Shown piece by piece: positions 44,414-54,094 of a stretch of 64,000 nucleotides of DNA. Position numbers and translations under genes: made by a program. This stretch comes from an uncultured Aquimarina sp. (GTDB lineage Bacteria > Bacteroidota > Bacteroidia > Flavobacteriales > Flavobacteriaceae). The first letter of the stretch is position 1. Every line of letters begins with the position of its first letter. The DNA is taken from positions 1 through 64,000 of the forward strand of contig CANMKX010000009.1 in assembly GCA_947498595.1 (NCBI GenBank), written 5' to 3'. The notes under the pieces are model-generated. The model ran no database searches, was not told where the DNA came from, and was given only the letters and a program-made list of their open reading frames with translations.

Positions 44414-45424
44414 AATGTATATATATTAGGTATTGAATCTTCATGCGATGATACAGCTGCTGCTGTAATATGCAATGGAAAAATTTTATCAAATGTTGTT
44501 GCTACTCAAAAAGTACACGAGCAATATGGTGGTGTTGTTCCAGAATTAGCTTCTAGAGCTCACCAACAAAACATACTTCCTGTTGTTGATCAAGCACTTA
44601 AACAAGCAAATATCGATAAAAAAGATTTAAATGCCATAGCTTTCACTAGAGGGCCTGGACTTATGGGATCACTACTTGTAGGTACTTCTTTTGCAAAATC
44701 TTTAGCACTTGCTCTTGATATTCCTTTAATAGATGTGAATCACATGCAAGCGCATATTCTTGCTCATTTTATAGAGGAAGATGATTATGATATTCCTGAA
44801 TTCCCATTTTTAGCTATGACTATTAGTGGAGGTCATACACAAATTGTAAAAGTAACGGATCACTTTGAAATGGAAATTATTGGTGAAACGATTGATGATG
44901 CCGTTGGAGAAGCTTTTGATAAAAGCGCAAAAATATTAGGAATGCCCTACCCTGGCGGTCCTTTAATTGATAAACATGCTGCTCTAGGAAACCCAAAAGC
45001 TTATCCTTTTACTAAACCTAGAGTTCAAGGTCTAAATTTTAGTTTTAGTGGTTTAAAAACAGCTATCTTATATTTTGTTCAAAAACAAGTTAAAGAAAAT
45101 CCTGATTTTATATCTGAACATTTAAATGATATTTGTGCATCTATACAATATACGATTATTAATATCCTTATTGATAAATTGAAAAAAGCTAGTAAAGAGA
45201 CTGGAATTAAATCTATTGCTATTGGTGGTGGTGTATCTGCAAATTCTGGTATCAGAAAAGCACTTAAGGATGGTGAATCAAAATATGGATGGAAAACTTT
45301 TATCCCTAAATTTGAATATACTACTGATAATGCTGGTATGATTGCTATTGTTGGTTATCTTAAATACCTTAAAGGTGATTTTTCTGACATGGATGTTATA
45401 GCTAAAGCTCGTATTAAATTTTAG
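44402..45424 (+). CDS. tsaD: tRNA N6-adenosine threonylcarbamoyltransferase TsaD
   Basis: Transfers threonylcarbamoyl to A37 of ANN-decoding tRNAs, with TsaB and TsaE, in the cytoplasm. 340 residues. ASKHA-fold landmarks: ILGIESSCDDTA, GGVVPELASRAH, HMQAH with metal-binding His114 and His118, FLAMTISGGHTQIV, DDAVGEAFDKSAKILG, YPGGP, FSFSGLKTA and AIGGGVSANSGIR. Asp in YTTDNAGMI is the remaining metal ligand. It heads an operon with rsmE (3-base gap). Confidence 0.97.
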   Translation: MTKQNVYILGIESSCDDTAAAVICNGKILSNVVATQKVHEQYGGVVPELASRAHQQNILPVVDQALKQANIDKKDLNAIAFTRGPGLMGSLLVGTSFAKSLALALDIPLIDVNHMQAHILAHFIEEDDYDIPEFPFLAMTISGGHTQIVKVTDHFEMEIIGETIDDAVGEAFDKSAKILGMPYPGGPLIDKHAALGNPKAYPFTKPRVQGLNFSFSGLKTAILYFVQKQVKENPDFISEHLNDICASIQYTIINILIDKLKKASKETGIKSIAIGGGVSANSGIRKALKDGESKYGWKTFIPKFEYTTDNAGMIAIVGYLKYLKGDFSDMDVIAKARIKF

Positions 45425-45427
45425 GTC

Positions 45428-46132
45428 ATGCAATTATTCTATAATGCTACTGTTACGATAGCAACTAAAGAGCTTACATTTTCTCGAGAAGAGAGTAAAC
45501 ATATTACTAAAGTTTTACGTAAAAAAGAAGGGCATGTTTTACATATAACTAATGGTATTGGTGATTTATTTTCTGGTGAAATTACTTTTGCCACACCCAA
45601 TAAATGTATCGCTTCGATCACACATTTAAAGCATTTATCTCCTAAAGATTATAGCGTTCATCTTGTGGTTGCTCCTACAAAAATGAATGATCGTTATGAG
45701 TGGTTTTTAGAAAAGGCTACAGAAATTGGGGTTGACGAAATTACTCCTATCATCTGTGATCATAGTGAACGTAAAACTATAAAAAATGAGCGCTTTGATA
45801 GAATTTTACAAAGTGCTATGAAACAATCATTGCAGTTATTTCTTCCTAAACTAAATCCTGCAATTTCTTTTCGTGAATTCATGCTTTTAAAGCATCCTGA
45901 ACAACGCTTTATAGCACATTGTGAAAAAACGTCTAAAAAATCATTTAAAAATTCTATTGAATCAAATAAAGATATTATGATTTTAATCGGACCTGAAGGT
46001 GATTTTTCTAGTAAAGAAATAGAACAAGCTTTACAAAATAATTTTATACCTGTCATGCTTGGAAATACTAGATTACGTACAGAAACTGCTGCTATTGTTG
46101 CTACGCATAGTATCGCTTTTATAAATGAATAG
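45428..46132 (+). CDS. rsmE: 16S rRNA (uracil(1498)-N(3))-methyltransferase
   Basis: 234 residues. N-terminal PUA-like domain (about 1-70, with EESKHITKVLRKKEG) and C-terminal SPOUT knot with LVVAPTKMNDRYEWFLEKATEIGVDEI, CDHSERKT, ILIGPEGDFSSKEIE, and the closing LGNTRLRTETAAIVATH, which is the SAM-binding trefoil loop. Methylates U1498 of 16S rRNA in the assembled 30S subunit. It is 3 bases downstream of tsaD. Confidence 0.96.
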   Translation: MQLFYNATVTIATKELTFSREESKHITKVLRKKEGHVLHITNGIGDLFSGEITFATPNKCIASITHLKHLSPKDYSVHLVVAPTKMNDRYEWFLEKATEIGVDEITPIICDHSERKTIKNERFDRILQSAMKQSLQLFLPKLNPAISFREFMLLKHPEQRFIAHCEKTSKKSFKNSIESNKDIMILIGPEGDFSSKEIEQALQNNFIPVMLGNTRLRTETAAIVATHSIAFINE

Positions 46133-46157
46133 AGCTTGAATATCTAAATTCAAGCTC
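46132..46157. terminator. Hairpin between convergent rsmE and DUF1223 genes
   Basis: GAGCTTGAAT (46132-46141) pairs with ATTCAAGCTC (46148-46157), loop ATCTAA. It begins on the last base of the rsmE stop codon and lacks a T run, so its strength as a terminator is uncertain. Confidence 0.5.
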
Positions 46158-46201
46158 CACGTCTGTAAAAATAATACATCAAACTTACCAGTATGATTTC
46201 G

Positions 46202-46924
46202 TTATAAAACTGTAGCCGTAACTCCAGTAGTTTTTAAATTCTGATCTTGAGTAAATGCTATAATTGATAATTTATCTGAAGGTTTAATCCAAGTAGGTAT
46301 CTTAATTTTCGCTTTTTTTTCATCTTCTTTTGAAGATAAAATAACACGTTCTGCTACTATATTAGTATTTTTAAGTGTTCTATTTCTATTCTCTCCTCTT
46401 CCTATCTTTGTTACTCGTTCGTCTATTACTAAAGCTACTGTAAGCTTATCATAGTTCTCTCCTTCAATAGCATATTCTATAAAAATTTCTTCATTCCCTT
46501 TTTCGATATTCTTAAATTCAATTGTATTTGATGTTCTTGAAGTACTATATTTTTTTAAAGCATTTTGGGTTTTTATTCCATTTGATCCTACAAAATGTTC
46601 ACTTCCATTAACGATTAATTGAGGTGTGTATACCGATCTACTATAAAATTCATTTGCATATTGATTTTGATAATTCGTGAATTCAGCTTTACTAAATGGA
46701 TCTTTCCAACCTAATCGATTCCAATAATCTACATGATATGAAAGTACATAAACATTTTCATTTTTATATTCTTTCTTTATTTTATCCAAAAGCTCATCTG
46801 CCGGTGGACAACTACTACATCCTTGAGAAGTAAAGAGTTCTAATACTATCGCATTATTTTTTTCTTGAGCTTGTATTATTGATACTATTCCAAATACAAA
46901 CATTAATAAAAGCTTTTTCTTCAT
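46202..46924 (-). CDS. DUF1223 thioredoxin-like periplasmic protein
   Basis: 240 residues with a signal peptide (1-19). VLELFTSQGCSSCPPADELL contains a CxxC pair, Cys36 and Cys39, at the start of a thioredoxin-like fold, followed by VLSYHVDYWNRLGWKDPFS and the RSVYTPQLIVNGSEHFVGS region. This is the DUF1223 pattern. Location in the periplasm and a redox role are inferred. The C-terminal half is a beta-sandwich extension. Divergent from the DUF4159 gene, with their starts 50 bases apart. Confidence 0.92.
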   Translation of the reverse strand: MKKKLLLMFVFGIVSIIQAQEKNNAIVLELFTSQGCSSCPPADELLDKIKKEYKNENVYVLSYHVDYWNRLGWKDPFSKAEFTNYQNQYANEFYSRSVYTPQLIVNGSEHFVGSNGIKTQNALKKYSTSRTSNTIEFKNIEKGNEEIFIEYAIEGENYDKLTVALVIDERVTKIGRGENRNRTLKNTNIVAERVILSSKEDEKKAKIKIPTWIKPSDKLSIIAFTQDQNLKTTGVTATVL

Positions 46925-46974
46925 CTATTAATTTTTTAATTAATTTTAGCCTTTTATATTTTAGACAGGCTACT

Positions 46975-47619
46975 ATGAATAAACTTACATATATTATCTT
47001 CTTTAGTTTGATACTCTGCAAGAGTTATGCACAAGAAGTTGCTGTGCTACAATATAATGGGGGCGGTGACTGGTATAGTAACCCAACTGCCCTACCTAAT
47101 CTCATTCGTTTTTGCAATCAGCAAATTAATACACGTATCGAAGAGAATCCTGAAACAGTAACTCCAGAAAGTATCGATCTCTATAGATTTCCATATATAC
47201 ATATGACTGGACATGGAAATGTTTTTTTTAATAAAGAAGAAGCAAATAACTTACGTAATTACTTATTAAGTGGTGGTTTTTTGCACATAGATGATAATTA
47301 TGGTATGGAGCCTTATTTAAGAAAAGAACTTGTTAAAATTTTTCCGGATAAAGATCTTGTTGAGTTAGCATCATCTCATCCCATATTTTCTCAAGTTTTT
47401 AAATTTCCTAAAGGATTACCTAAAATTCATGAACATGATGCTAAACGACCTCAAGCTTTAGGAATAATTCATGACAATAGATTGGTTTTATTATTTACTT
47501 TCGAAAGTGATCTAGGTGATGGTTGGGAAAATCCAGAAATACATAACGACCCAGAGTCAGTTCGCTTAAAAGCTTTACAAATGGGAGCTAACATTATTAA
47601 ATACGCATTTGAGAATTAA
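46975..47619 (+). CDS. DUF4159 family secreted protein
   Basis: The ATG at 46975 is chosen over the earlier frame start at 46879, because it begins a regular signal peptide (MNKLTYIIFFSLILCKSYAQ) and avoids overlapping the divergent gene. 214 residues. The mature part has VLQYNGGGDWYSNPTALPNL, IHMTGHGNVFF, LLSGGFLHIDDNYG and the FTFESDLGDGWE region, all typical of DUF4159, a fold related to glutamine-amidotransferase-like domains. Function is unknown. It is followed 14 bases later by a SpoU methyltransferase gene. Confidence 0.92.
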   Translation: MNKLTYIIFFSLILCKSYAQEVAVLQYNGGGDWYSNPTALPNLIRFCNQQINTRIEENPETVTPESIDLYRFPYIHMTGHGNVFFNKEEANNLRNYLLSGGFLHIDDNYGMEPYLRKELVKIFPDKDLVELASSHPIFSQVFKFPKGLPKIHEHDAKRPQALGIIHDNRLVLLFTFESDLGDGWENPEIHNDPESVRLKALQMGANIIKYAFEN

Positions 47620-47633
47620 TATCTTTTATTTAT

Positions 47634-48149
47634 ATGAGTGAACAGTTACGTCACGACACCACGCAGTTTATATCCAAACAATTTCCACTTGTTATCGTTT
47701 GTAATCATGTTTCATCTCCTGCTAATATTGGAAGTATTTTCAGGTTGGCTGACAGTTTTGGTATCGAAGCTATTTATTTTTGTGGAACTGATATTACCAT
47801 AGGTGGTAAACGAATGGAACGTACAGCTCGTTCTACTCATAAATATGTCTCTCATTTTGTTAGCGAGAATATACAAGAAGTGTTGCTCCATTTACAGAAC
47901 GAAAAATATGATTTAGTCGCTCTAGAAATTACAGATGATAGTGTAGCTATAGATACTGTTAATTTTTCTAAGCTTTCTAAAATAGCTTTAATTATAGGAG
48001 AAGAAAGTGCTGGTGTAGATCAATCTATTCTTGATCAAACAACTAAAAACGTTCATATTTCTATGTATGGAAATAATAGTAGTATGAATGTAGCTTCTGC
48101 TACTGGAATTGCAGTATACGAAATCACAAAACAATGGAATCAAAATTAA
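47634..48149 (+). CDS. TrmH/SpoU family RNA 2'-O-methyltransferase
   Basis: 171 residues, the SPOUT catalytic domain only. Motif 1 is VCNHVSSPANIGSIFRLADS with the conserved Asn and Arg; motif 2 is LIIGEESAGVD; motif 3 is HISMYGNNSSMNVASATGIAVYE, which forms the knot. Probable substrate is a tRNA or rRNA ribose; the exact target cannot be told from sequence. Co-transcribed with the DUF4159 gene. Confidence 0.94.
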   Translation: MSEQLRHDTTQFISKQFPLVIVCNHVSSPANIGSIFRLADSFGIEAIYFCGTDITIGGKRMERTARSTHKYVSHFVSENIQEVLLHLQNEKYDLVALEITDDSVAIDTVNFSKLSKIALIIGEESAGVDQSILDQTTKNVHISMYGNNSSMNVASATGIAVYEITKQWNQN

Positions 48150-48200
48150 ATATAAAAAATACTTAAATTTGATTCACTATTCATCATTATTTTTAAAGAC

Positions 48201-49289
48201 ATGAATTCAAAAACTATTGCATACGGTATTCTTAGAGCTGTAGCTATTATTATAGGTATATTAGGATTAATTTGGTTCCTTTTAAAAATCCAATCAGTCT
48301 TATTATATATAGCGTTTGCTGCGGTAATCTCATTAATGGGAAGACCTCTAGTTATGTTTTTCAAGAAACGGTTAAAATTTAAAAATACGCCAGCCGTGAT
48401 TCTTACTTTATTTGTTACAATAGGTTTGTTTTTGGGTATTTTTATGTTATTTGTTCCTATCGTAATAGAACAAGGTCAGCTTATAGGTGGTATTGATATC
48501 GATCAAATAGGAAATCAATTAGATCAACTTAATGCAGAAATTAGTGACTATTTTAATGTCGAAAAATTAAGTTTAGTTGAATTGATTAAACAAACTGATC
48601 TAATGCAATTTTTCGATCTTAAAATAATTCCCGATTTTATTAACAGCTTCCTTGGAGGTTTTGGTTCACTTTTAATTGGATTATTTTCAGTATTATTTAT
48701 TTCATTTTTTCTATTGAAGGATAGTTTATTACTAGAAAACAGCTTGCTTGTATTTGCTAAAAAAGGAGACGAAAAAAAGTTCGCAAAAGTATTTACTAAA
48801 ATAAAAGATTTATTATCTAGATATTTTGTGGGACTCCTTTTACAAGTATTCATTCTATTTGTATTGTATACAATATTACTATTAATCTTTGGTGTAAATA
48901 ATGCTATTGCTGTTGCCCTTATTGCTGCAATATTAAATTTGGTTCCATACATCGGCCCTCTCTTTGGAGGGGTTTTAGTAGCTATTTTAGCAACAACTAG
49001 TCATCTTGGCGCTGATTTTTCTACAGTTATTCTACCTAAATTATCGTACATTTTAATTGGGTATTTTATCATTCAATTAATCGATAATTTCCTTAATCAA
49101 CCTTTAATTTTTGGAAATAGTGTTAAATCACATCCTTTAGAAATATTTTTAGCTATCATCATTGGAGGTTTACTTTTTGGAATTGGTGGAATGATTACTG
49201 CAGTTCCATTTTATACAGCCATTAAAGTGATCGCTAAAGAATTTTTATCTGAATATAAAATAGTTAAACAACTCACCAAAGGCTTATAA
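48201..49289 (+). CDS. AI-2E family transporter (PerM/YdiK-like)
   Basis: 362 residues with about eight membrane helices. A long soluble segment (about 95-150, QLIGGIDIDQIGNQL...) lies between helices 3 and 4. The C-terminal ALIAAILNLVPYIGPLFGG and FGNSVKSHPLEIFLAIIIGG are family hallmarks. Members are linked to AI-2 export, proton/sodium exchange or membrane organisation; the substrate here is unknown. The next gene starts immediately at its stop, so they are coupled. Confidence 0.93.
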   Translation: MNSKTIAYGILRAVAIIIGILGLIWFLLKIQSVLLYIAFAAVISLMGRPLVMFFKKRLKFKNTPAVILTLFVTIGLFLGIFMLFVPIVIEQGQLIGGIDIDQIGNQLDQLNAEISDYFNVEKLSLVELIKQTDLMQFFDLKIIPDFINSFLGGFGSLLIGLFSVLFISFFLLKDSLLLENSLLVFAKKGDEKKFAKVFTKIKDLLSRYFVGLLLQVFILFVLYTILLLIFGVNNAIAVALIAAILNLVPYIGPLFGGVLVAILATTSHLGADFSTVILPKLSYILIGYFIIQLIDNFLNQPLIFGNSVKSHPLEIFLAIIIGGLLFGIGGMITAVPFYTAIKVIAKEFLSEYKIVKQLTKGL

Positions 49290-50480
49290 TTGAATAAAGA
49301 AGTTTTAGAAACCGAAGTACAAGAGTATATTTTTGATCAATCAGAAACTACTATTGACCTTACCAAATTAATTTTATCTGGAAGTCCTTTCCCTAATATT
49401 TCTGTACAAGCAATTGCACAGCAAATTCAAGGAAGATTAAAAGCAAAACAAAAATTAACTGTTTGGTATCAAACTAAAGGTATCTATTACCCTCCTACTT
49501 TAAATTTGGAACAAACATCTTCAGAGATTACTGCTCGCTATAAAAGTAATTTAATTTCTGGTGAACATTTAGTCGATCTTACAGGTGGCTTTGGAATTGA
49601 TGATTATTTTTTTTCTAATCATTTTTCTAAAGTTACTCACTGTGAACTCAATGAAGAGTTAAGCTTAATCGTCAAGCATAATTTAACTGTTTTAAAGATT
49701 GATAATATTGTTCCCATTACAGGAAATGGATTGGATATTTTAAAGCATCAAAAAAATGTTGATTGGATATATATTGATCCATCTAGAAGACATGAATCAA
49801 AAGGTAAAGTTTTTTTTCTTGAAGATTGTTTACCTAATGTTCCTGAACAATTAAATTACCTATACCAACATAGTCAACAAATATTAATAAAAACATCTCC
49901 TCTATTAGATATTAGTGCTGGATTACAATCTTTAAATGGAGTAAAAGAAATTCATTGTGTTGCTGTAAATAATGAAGTAAAAGAACTTTTATGGGTGTTA
50001 GACAAAAACTTTTTGGGATCACCTATTATAAAAACTATCAATCTTAATTCAAAATCGCATTCACAAGAATTTTCGTTTAATTTAGTTGATGAGCATACCG
50101 ACTCAACAACTTATAATCTACCCAATGCGTATTTATATGAACCTAACGCTGCAATTATGAAAAGTGGTGGTTTTAACACATTAACTACTCATTTTAATGT
50201 TGATAAATTACATCCAAACTCTCATCTTTATACTTCATCACAAATTATTGATAATTTTCCTGGACGATCATTTATTATAGAAAATTCTATACCCTATCAA
50301 AAAAGTGCTTTAAAGAAATTAGGAATTATCAAAGCAAACATCACAACTCGTAATTTCCCTGAAACAGTAATACAACTTCGAAAAAAATTCAAAATAAAAG
50401 ATGGTGGTGACATTTATATTTTTTTCACTACAAATTGTGAATCACAAAAAACAATTTTAATCTGCAAAAAGATCAATTAA
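49290..50480 (+). CDS. THUMP-like / PG_1098 ferredoxin-like class I SAM methyltransferase
   Basis: 396 residues, starting at TTG directly after the preceding stop. A class I SAM methyltransferase core has motif I VDLTGGFGIDDYF (Asp96) and motif IV DWIYIDPSRR (Asp163). A C-terminal part (LYEPNAAIMKSGGFNTL..., NITTRNFPETVIQLRKKFKIKDGGD) fits the PG_1098 ferredoxin-like and THUMP-like domains, an architecture restricted mainly to Bacteroidota. A structured-RNA target is likely, but unknown. The N-terminal helical region (1-80) has no assigned role. Confidence 0.88.
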   Translation: MNKEVLETEVQEYIFDQSETTIDLTKLILSGSPFPNISVQAIAQQIQGRLKAKQKLTVWYQTKGIYYPPTLNLEQTSSEITARYKSNLISGEHLVDLTGGFGIDDYFFSNHFSKVTHCELNEELSLIVKHNLTVLKIDNIVPITGNGLDILKHQKNVDWIYIDPSRRHESKGKVFFLEDCLPNVPEQLNYLYQHSQQILIKTSPLLDISAGLQSLNGVKEIHCVAVNNEVKELLWVLDKNFLGSPIIKTINLNSKSHSQEFSFNLVDEHTDSTTYNLPNAYLYEPNAAIMKSGGFNTLTTHFNVDKLHPNSHLYTSSQIIDNFPGRSFIIENSIPYQKSALKKLGIIKANITTRNFPETVIQLRKKFKIKDGGDIYIFFTTNCESQKTILICKKIN

Positions 50481-50792
50481 CACTTATTTAACTTTTCAGA
50501 TTAAATAGCTTAAAATAACCTTAACATCATTGTTTAATTCATAAGTTTTATAGACTTTTGAGTATAGAATTGTTTTCACTTTTTTAAAGCATGGTTTAAA
50601 TATAATTTGAGAATAGTACTTATATTTTTTTTAGGGCTTAAAATATAGTACATCTTTTTACTTTACACTTAAATCATCCCCCAATAAATCAAAATGAATT
50701 CAGATGCCCGTTTGAATGCATTCACTTCGATTTCAAATGTTTTAGAGAATTTAATTCATTTCAAAAATTAAAATTCTAATACAAAGACAACA
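50481..50792. other. 312-base gap before the SusC/SusD pair
   Basis: Should contain the SusC promoter. No clear TTTG-N19-TAnnTTTG was found. The short palindrome GAATGCATTC lies around 50714-50723. No sigma/anti-sigma or hybrid regulator gene is nearby. Confidence 0.45.
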
Positions 50793-53700
50793 ATGAAATT
50801 TTTAACAAATCAATTGTTAATGCTTCTCACGGCATTAATAACGCAAATCTCGTTTGCACAAGAATCAACAATCAAAGGGAAAGTAACCGACGATAAGGGG
50901 GTAATTCTACCAGGAGTTAATATCGTCGTTAAAGGTACTAATAACGGTACTCAATCGGATTTTGATGGTATTTATTCTATTTCGGCTGCTAAAGGAAGTA
51001 CGCTTGTATTTAGCTATCTCGGTTTTACAGATCAAGAAATTATAGTAGATGCAAATCAAACATTGGACATTCAATTAGTTGCTGCTGCATCAGAACTAGA
51101 AACCGTAGTAGTTACAGCATTAGGTATTTCTCGTGAAAAAAAATCATTAGGATATTCTACTCAAGAAGTTACAGGGGATGATGTTAATAATGTTAAAACA
51201 GCAAATTTTGTAAATTCACTTTCTGGAAAGGCTTCTGGGATACAGATTAGAAAGAATACAAACTTAGGGGGATCAACTAATATTGTAATTAGGGGTAATG
51301 CATCTTTAACAGGGAATAATCAAGCTCTTTTTGTTATTGATGGAGTACCTGTAAGTAATAACAATTCTAATTCTAGATCTCAAGAACAAGCAGGTACAGG
51401 ATATGATTATGGTAATGCTGCTTCTGATATCAATCCAGAAGATGTAGAGTCAATTAATATTTTAAAAGGTGCTGCAGCTTCGGCTCTTTATGGTTCTAGA
51501 GCTGCTAATGGTGTTATTATTATTACTACTAAAAAAGGAAGTAAGGACGACGGTTATGGTATCACTATAAATTCTGGTATTACTGTAGGATCAATAGATA
51601 AGTCTACTTTTCCTAAATATCAAACTCAATATGGGGGTGGATACGGTCCTTTTTATGGTCCAAATGAAGACAGTTATCTAGATCAAATTGATATCGATAA
51701 TGACGGAAATTTAGATTTTGTTACTCCATTAACTGAAGATGCATCATATGGTGCTGCTTTTGATCGTAATTTATTAGTATATCAATGGGATGCTTTTTAT
51801 CCAGAATCTCCTAATTACTTACAAGCAACTCCATGGGTGAATGCTCAAAATGGTCCTATCGAGTTTTTTGAAACCCCTATCACGTATACAAATTCGATTT
51901 CGATAGGGAAAGGTTTTGATAAAGGAAGTTTCCGTTTAGGTGTTACTAAATTTGATCAAGATGGTTTACTACCAAATAGTAAATTAAAAAAGAATAATTT
52001 TTCTTTAAATGTATCTTACAATCTTTCTGAAAAATTAACAGCAACTGGTTTTGCTAATTATATCAAAACAAATGCTAGAGGACGTAACTCTACAGGGTAT
52101 AATGATAACATTACTGGTATGTTTAGACAATGGTGGCAAACTAATGTAGATCTTGATAAACAAAAAGAAGCCTATTTTGCAACTAGACGTAATATTACTT
52201 GGAATCCTAATAGTTATAATGATCCATCTCCTATTTTCTGGGATAATCCATATTGGACTCGTTACGAAAATTATGAAACTGATGAAAGAAATCGTTTTAT
52301 CGGAAATATTTCTCTAAATTATAAAATCAATGATTGGTTGGATATTTTTGGTCGTTTATCTGTAGATACTTATGATGAACTACAAGAAGAACGAAGAGCT
52401 ATTGGAAGTGTTCCTACTGCTTTTGGTTTAGGTAGTAGTTCTGAAGGTGATGGAAGTTTAGGTCGTATTGCCACTGGTTCTGGATATTCAAGAAAAAACA
52501 TTTCTTTCAGCGAATACAACTATGACTTAATGTTAAATTATAATAAAAATTTAACCGATAAATTAAATTTAAGAGGTGTTGTAGGTGTTAATATTAGACG
52601 TAATAAATACAAATCAATTTTTGCATCTACAAACGGTGGTTTAGCAATTCCAGGAATTTACGCTTTACAAAACACAAGTTCTTCTTTATTATATCCTAAA
52701 GAAAGAGATGAAGAAATTGGCGTAGATGGCGTATACGCAAGTGCTTCATTAGGGTATGACGGTTATCTATTCTTAGATGGTACAATTAGACGTGATAAAT
52801 CATCAACTCTACCATCAGATAATAGTGCATTTTATTATCCATCTATATCTAGTAGTTTTGTATTTTCTAAAGTGTTAGAAAGTGATTATATCTCATTTGG
52901 TAAAGTACGTTTAAATTATGCTGAAGTTGGTAATAGTCCAGGTTTTGACCGTATTTTGGATACCTACGCTACCAATACAGCATTTAATGGTGCAAGCGCT
53001 AGTGTAAAAGGTACTAAAAACAATCCTGACCTTAAGCCAGAAACTACAACGAGTATTGAAGCTGGTTTAGAAATGGCTTTTTTAAATAACAAAAGAGTAG
53101 GCTTTGATATTTCGTTATATAAAAACAATACAAAAGATCAAATCATTCCTTTAAGCGTAACTACTGCTACAGGATATAATTTTAAATTAATTAATGCTGG
53201 TGAAATTGAAAATAGAGGTATCGAATTATCATTATTTGGAAAAGTAATTGATCAAGAAGACTTTAAATGGTCTGTAGATATTAACTGGAGTAAAAACACC
53301 AATGAAGTATTATCTTTATTTACCGATGCTAACGGAAATCAAATTACAAATTATCAATTAGGAAGTTTTCAAGGTGGTGTTACTATTAATGCTACAGTTG
53401 GACAACCATACGGAACAATACAAGGTACTGATTATACGTATGAAAATGGTCAACCTGTAGTAGATCCTTCTAATGGCCAATATATTAGTAGCTCTACTTC
53501 TGATCAAGTAATTGGTAATATTAACCCTGATTGGAATGGTGGTATTAACAACCGTTTTTCTTATAAAGATATCTCTTTTAGTTTCTTAATCGATATACAA
53601 AAAGGAGGTGATATTTTCTCTTTAGATCAATATTATGGTTTAGCTACTGGATTGTACGAAGAGACTGCTTTTATCAACGATTTAGGAAATCCAGTACGTA

Positions 53701-54083
53701 ACACAATAGCAGATGGTGGTGGTTTCATTAATCCAGGAGTAAATCCAGGAGGAGCTGTAAACACAACTCGTATTAGAGCTGATCGTTTTGGAGCTTTTGG
53801 ATATAGAAGGGGATTACCTAATAAAGCATTTGTTTATGATGCTAGTTATGTAAAATTAAGAGAAGTTGTTTTATCTTATAATTTACCTAAAAAATTATTA
53901 GAAAACACATTCATTAAAAATGTAAACTTTAGTATTGTAGGATCAAATTTATGGATCATTCATAAAAATCTACCGCATGCAGATCCTGAATCAGGATTAG
54001 GTGCTGGAAATTTACAAGGGTACTCAACAGGTTCTTTACCTTCTACTCGTGATTTTGCATTTAACCTTAAACTACAATTTTAA
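50793..54083 (+). CDS. SusC/RagA family TonB-dependent outer-membrane transporter
   Basis: 1096 residues. Signal peptide (about 1-22, ending ISFAQ); carboxypeptidase-regulatory-like domain (GKVTDDKGVILPGVNIVVKG ... FDGIYSI); the LETVVVTALG segment; a plug domain (NFVNSLSGKASGIQIR, INILKGAAASALYGSRAANG); then a 22-strand-type barrel ending NLKLQF. It imports large ligands across the outer membrane, powered by TonB, with the SusD partner encoded 11 bases downstream. The ligand is unknown; no polysaccharide-degrading enzyme accompanies the pair. Confidence 0.96.
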   Translation: MKFLTNQLLMLLTALITQISFAQESTIKGKVTDDKGVILPGVNIVVKGTNNGTQSDFDGIYSISAAKGSTLVFSYLGFTDQEIIVDANQTLDIQLVAAASELETVVVTALGISREKKSLGYSTQEVTGDDVNNVKTANFVNSLSGKASGIQIRKNTNLGGSTNIVIRGNASLTGNNQALFVIDGVPVSNNNSNSRSQEQAGTGYDYGNAASDINPEDVESINILKGAAASALYGSRAANGVIIITTKKGSKDDGYGITINSGITVGSIDKSTFPKYQTQYGGGYGPFYGPNEDSYLDQIDIDNDGNLDFVTPLTEDASYGAAFDRNLLVYQWDAFYPESPNYLQATPWVNAQNGPIEFFETPITYTNSISIGKGFDKGSFRLGVTKFDQDGLLPNSKLKKNNFSLNVSYNLSEKLTATGFANYIKTNARGRNSTGYNDNITGMFRQWWQTNVDLDKQKEAYFATRRNITWNPNSYNDPSPIFWDNPYWTRYENYETDERNRFIGNISLNYKINDWLDIFGRLSVDTYDELQEERRAIGSVPTAFGLGSSSEGDGSLGRIATGSGYSRKNISFSEYNYDLMLNYNKNLTDKLNLRGVVGVNIRRNKYKSIFASTNGGLAIPGIYALQNTSSSLLYPKERDEEIGVDGVYASASLGYDGYLFLDGTIRRDKSSTLPSDNSAFYYPSISSSFVFSKVLESDYISFGKVRLNYAEVGNSPGFDRILDTYATNTAFNGASASVKGTKNNPDLKPETTTSIEAGLEMAFLNNKRVGFDISLYKNNTKDQIIPLSVTTATGYNFKLINAGEIENRGIELSLFGKVIDQEDFKWSVDINWSKNTNEVLSLFTDANGNQITNYQLGSFQGGVTINATVGQPYGTIQGTDYTYENGQPVVDPSNGQYISSSTSDQVIGNINPDWNGGINNRFSYKDISFSFLIDIQKGGDIFSLDQYYGLATGLYEETAFINDLGNPVRNTIADGGGFINPGVNPGGAVNTTRIRADRFGAFGYRRGLPNKAFVYDASYVKLREVVLSYNLPKKLLENTFIKNVNFSIVGSNLWIIHKNLPHADPESGLGAGNLQGYSTGSLPSTRDFAFNLKLQF

Positions 54084-54094
54084 ATTATCGAATC

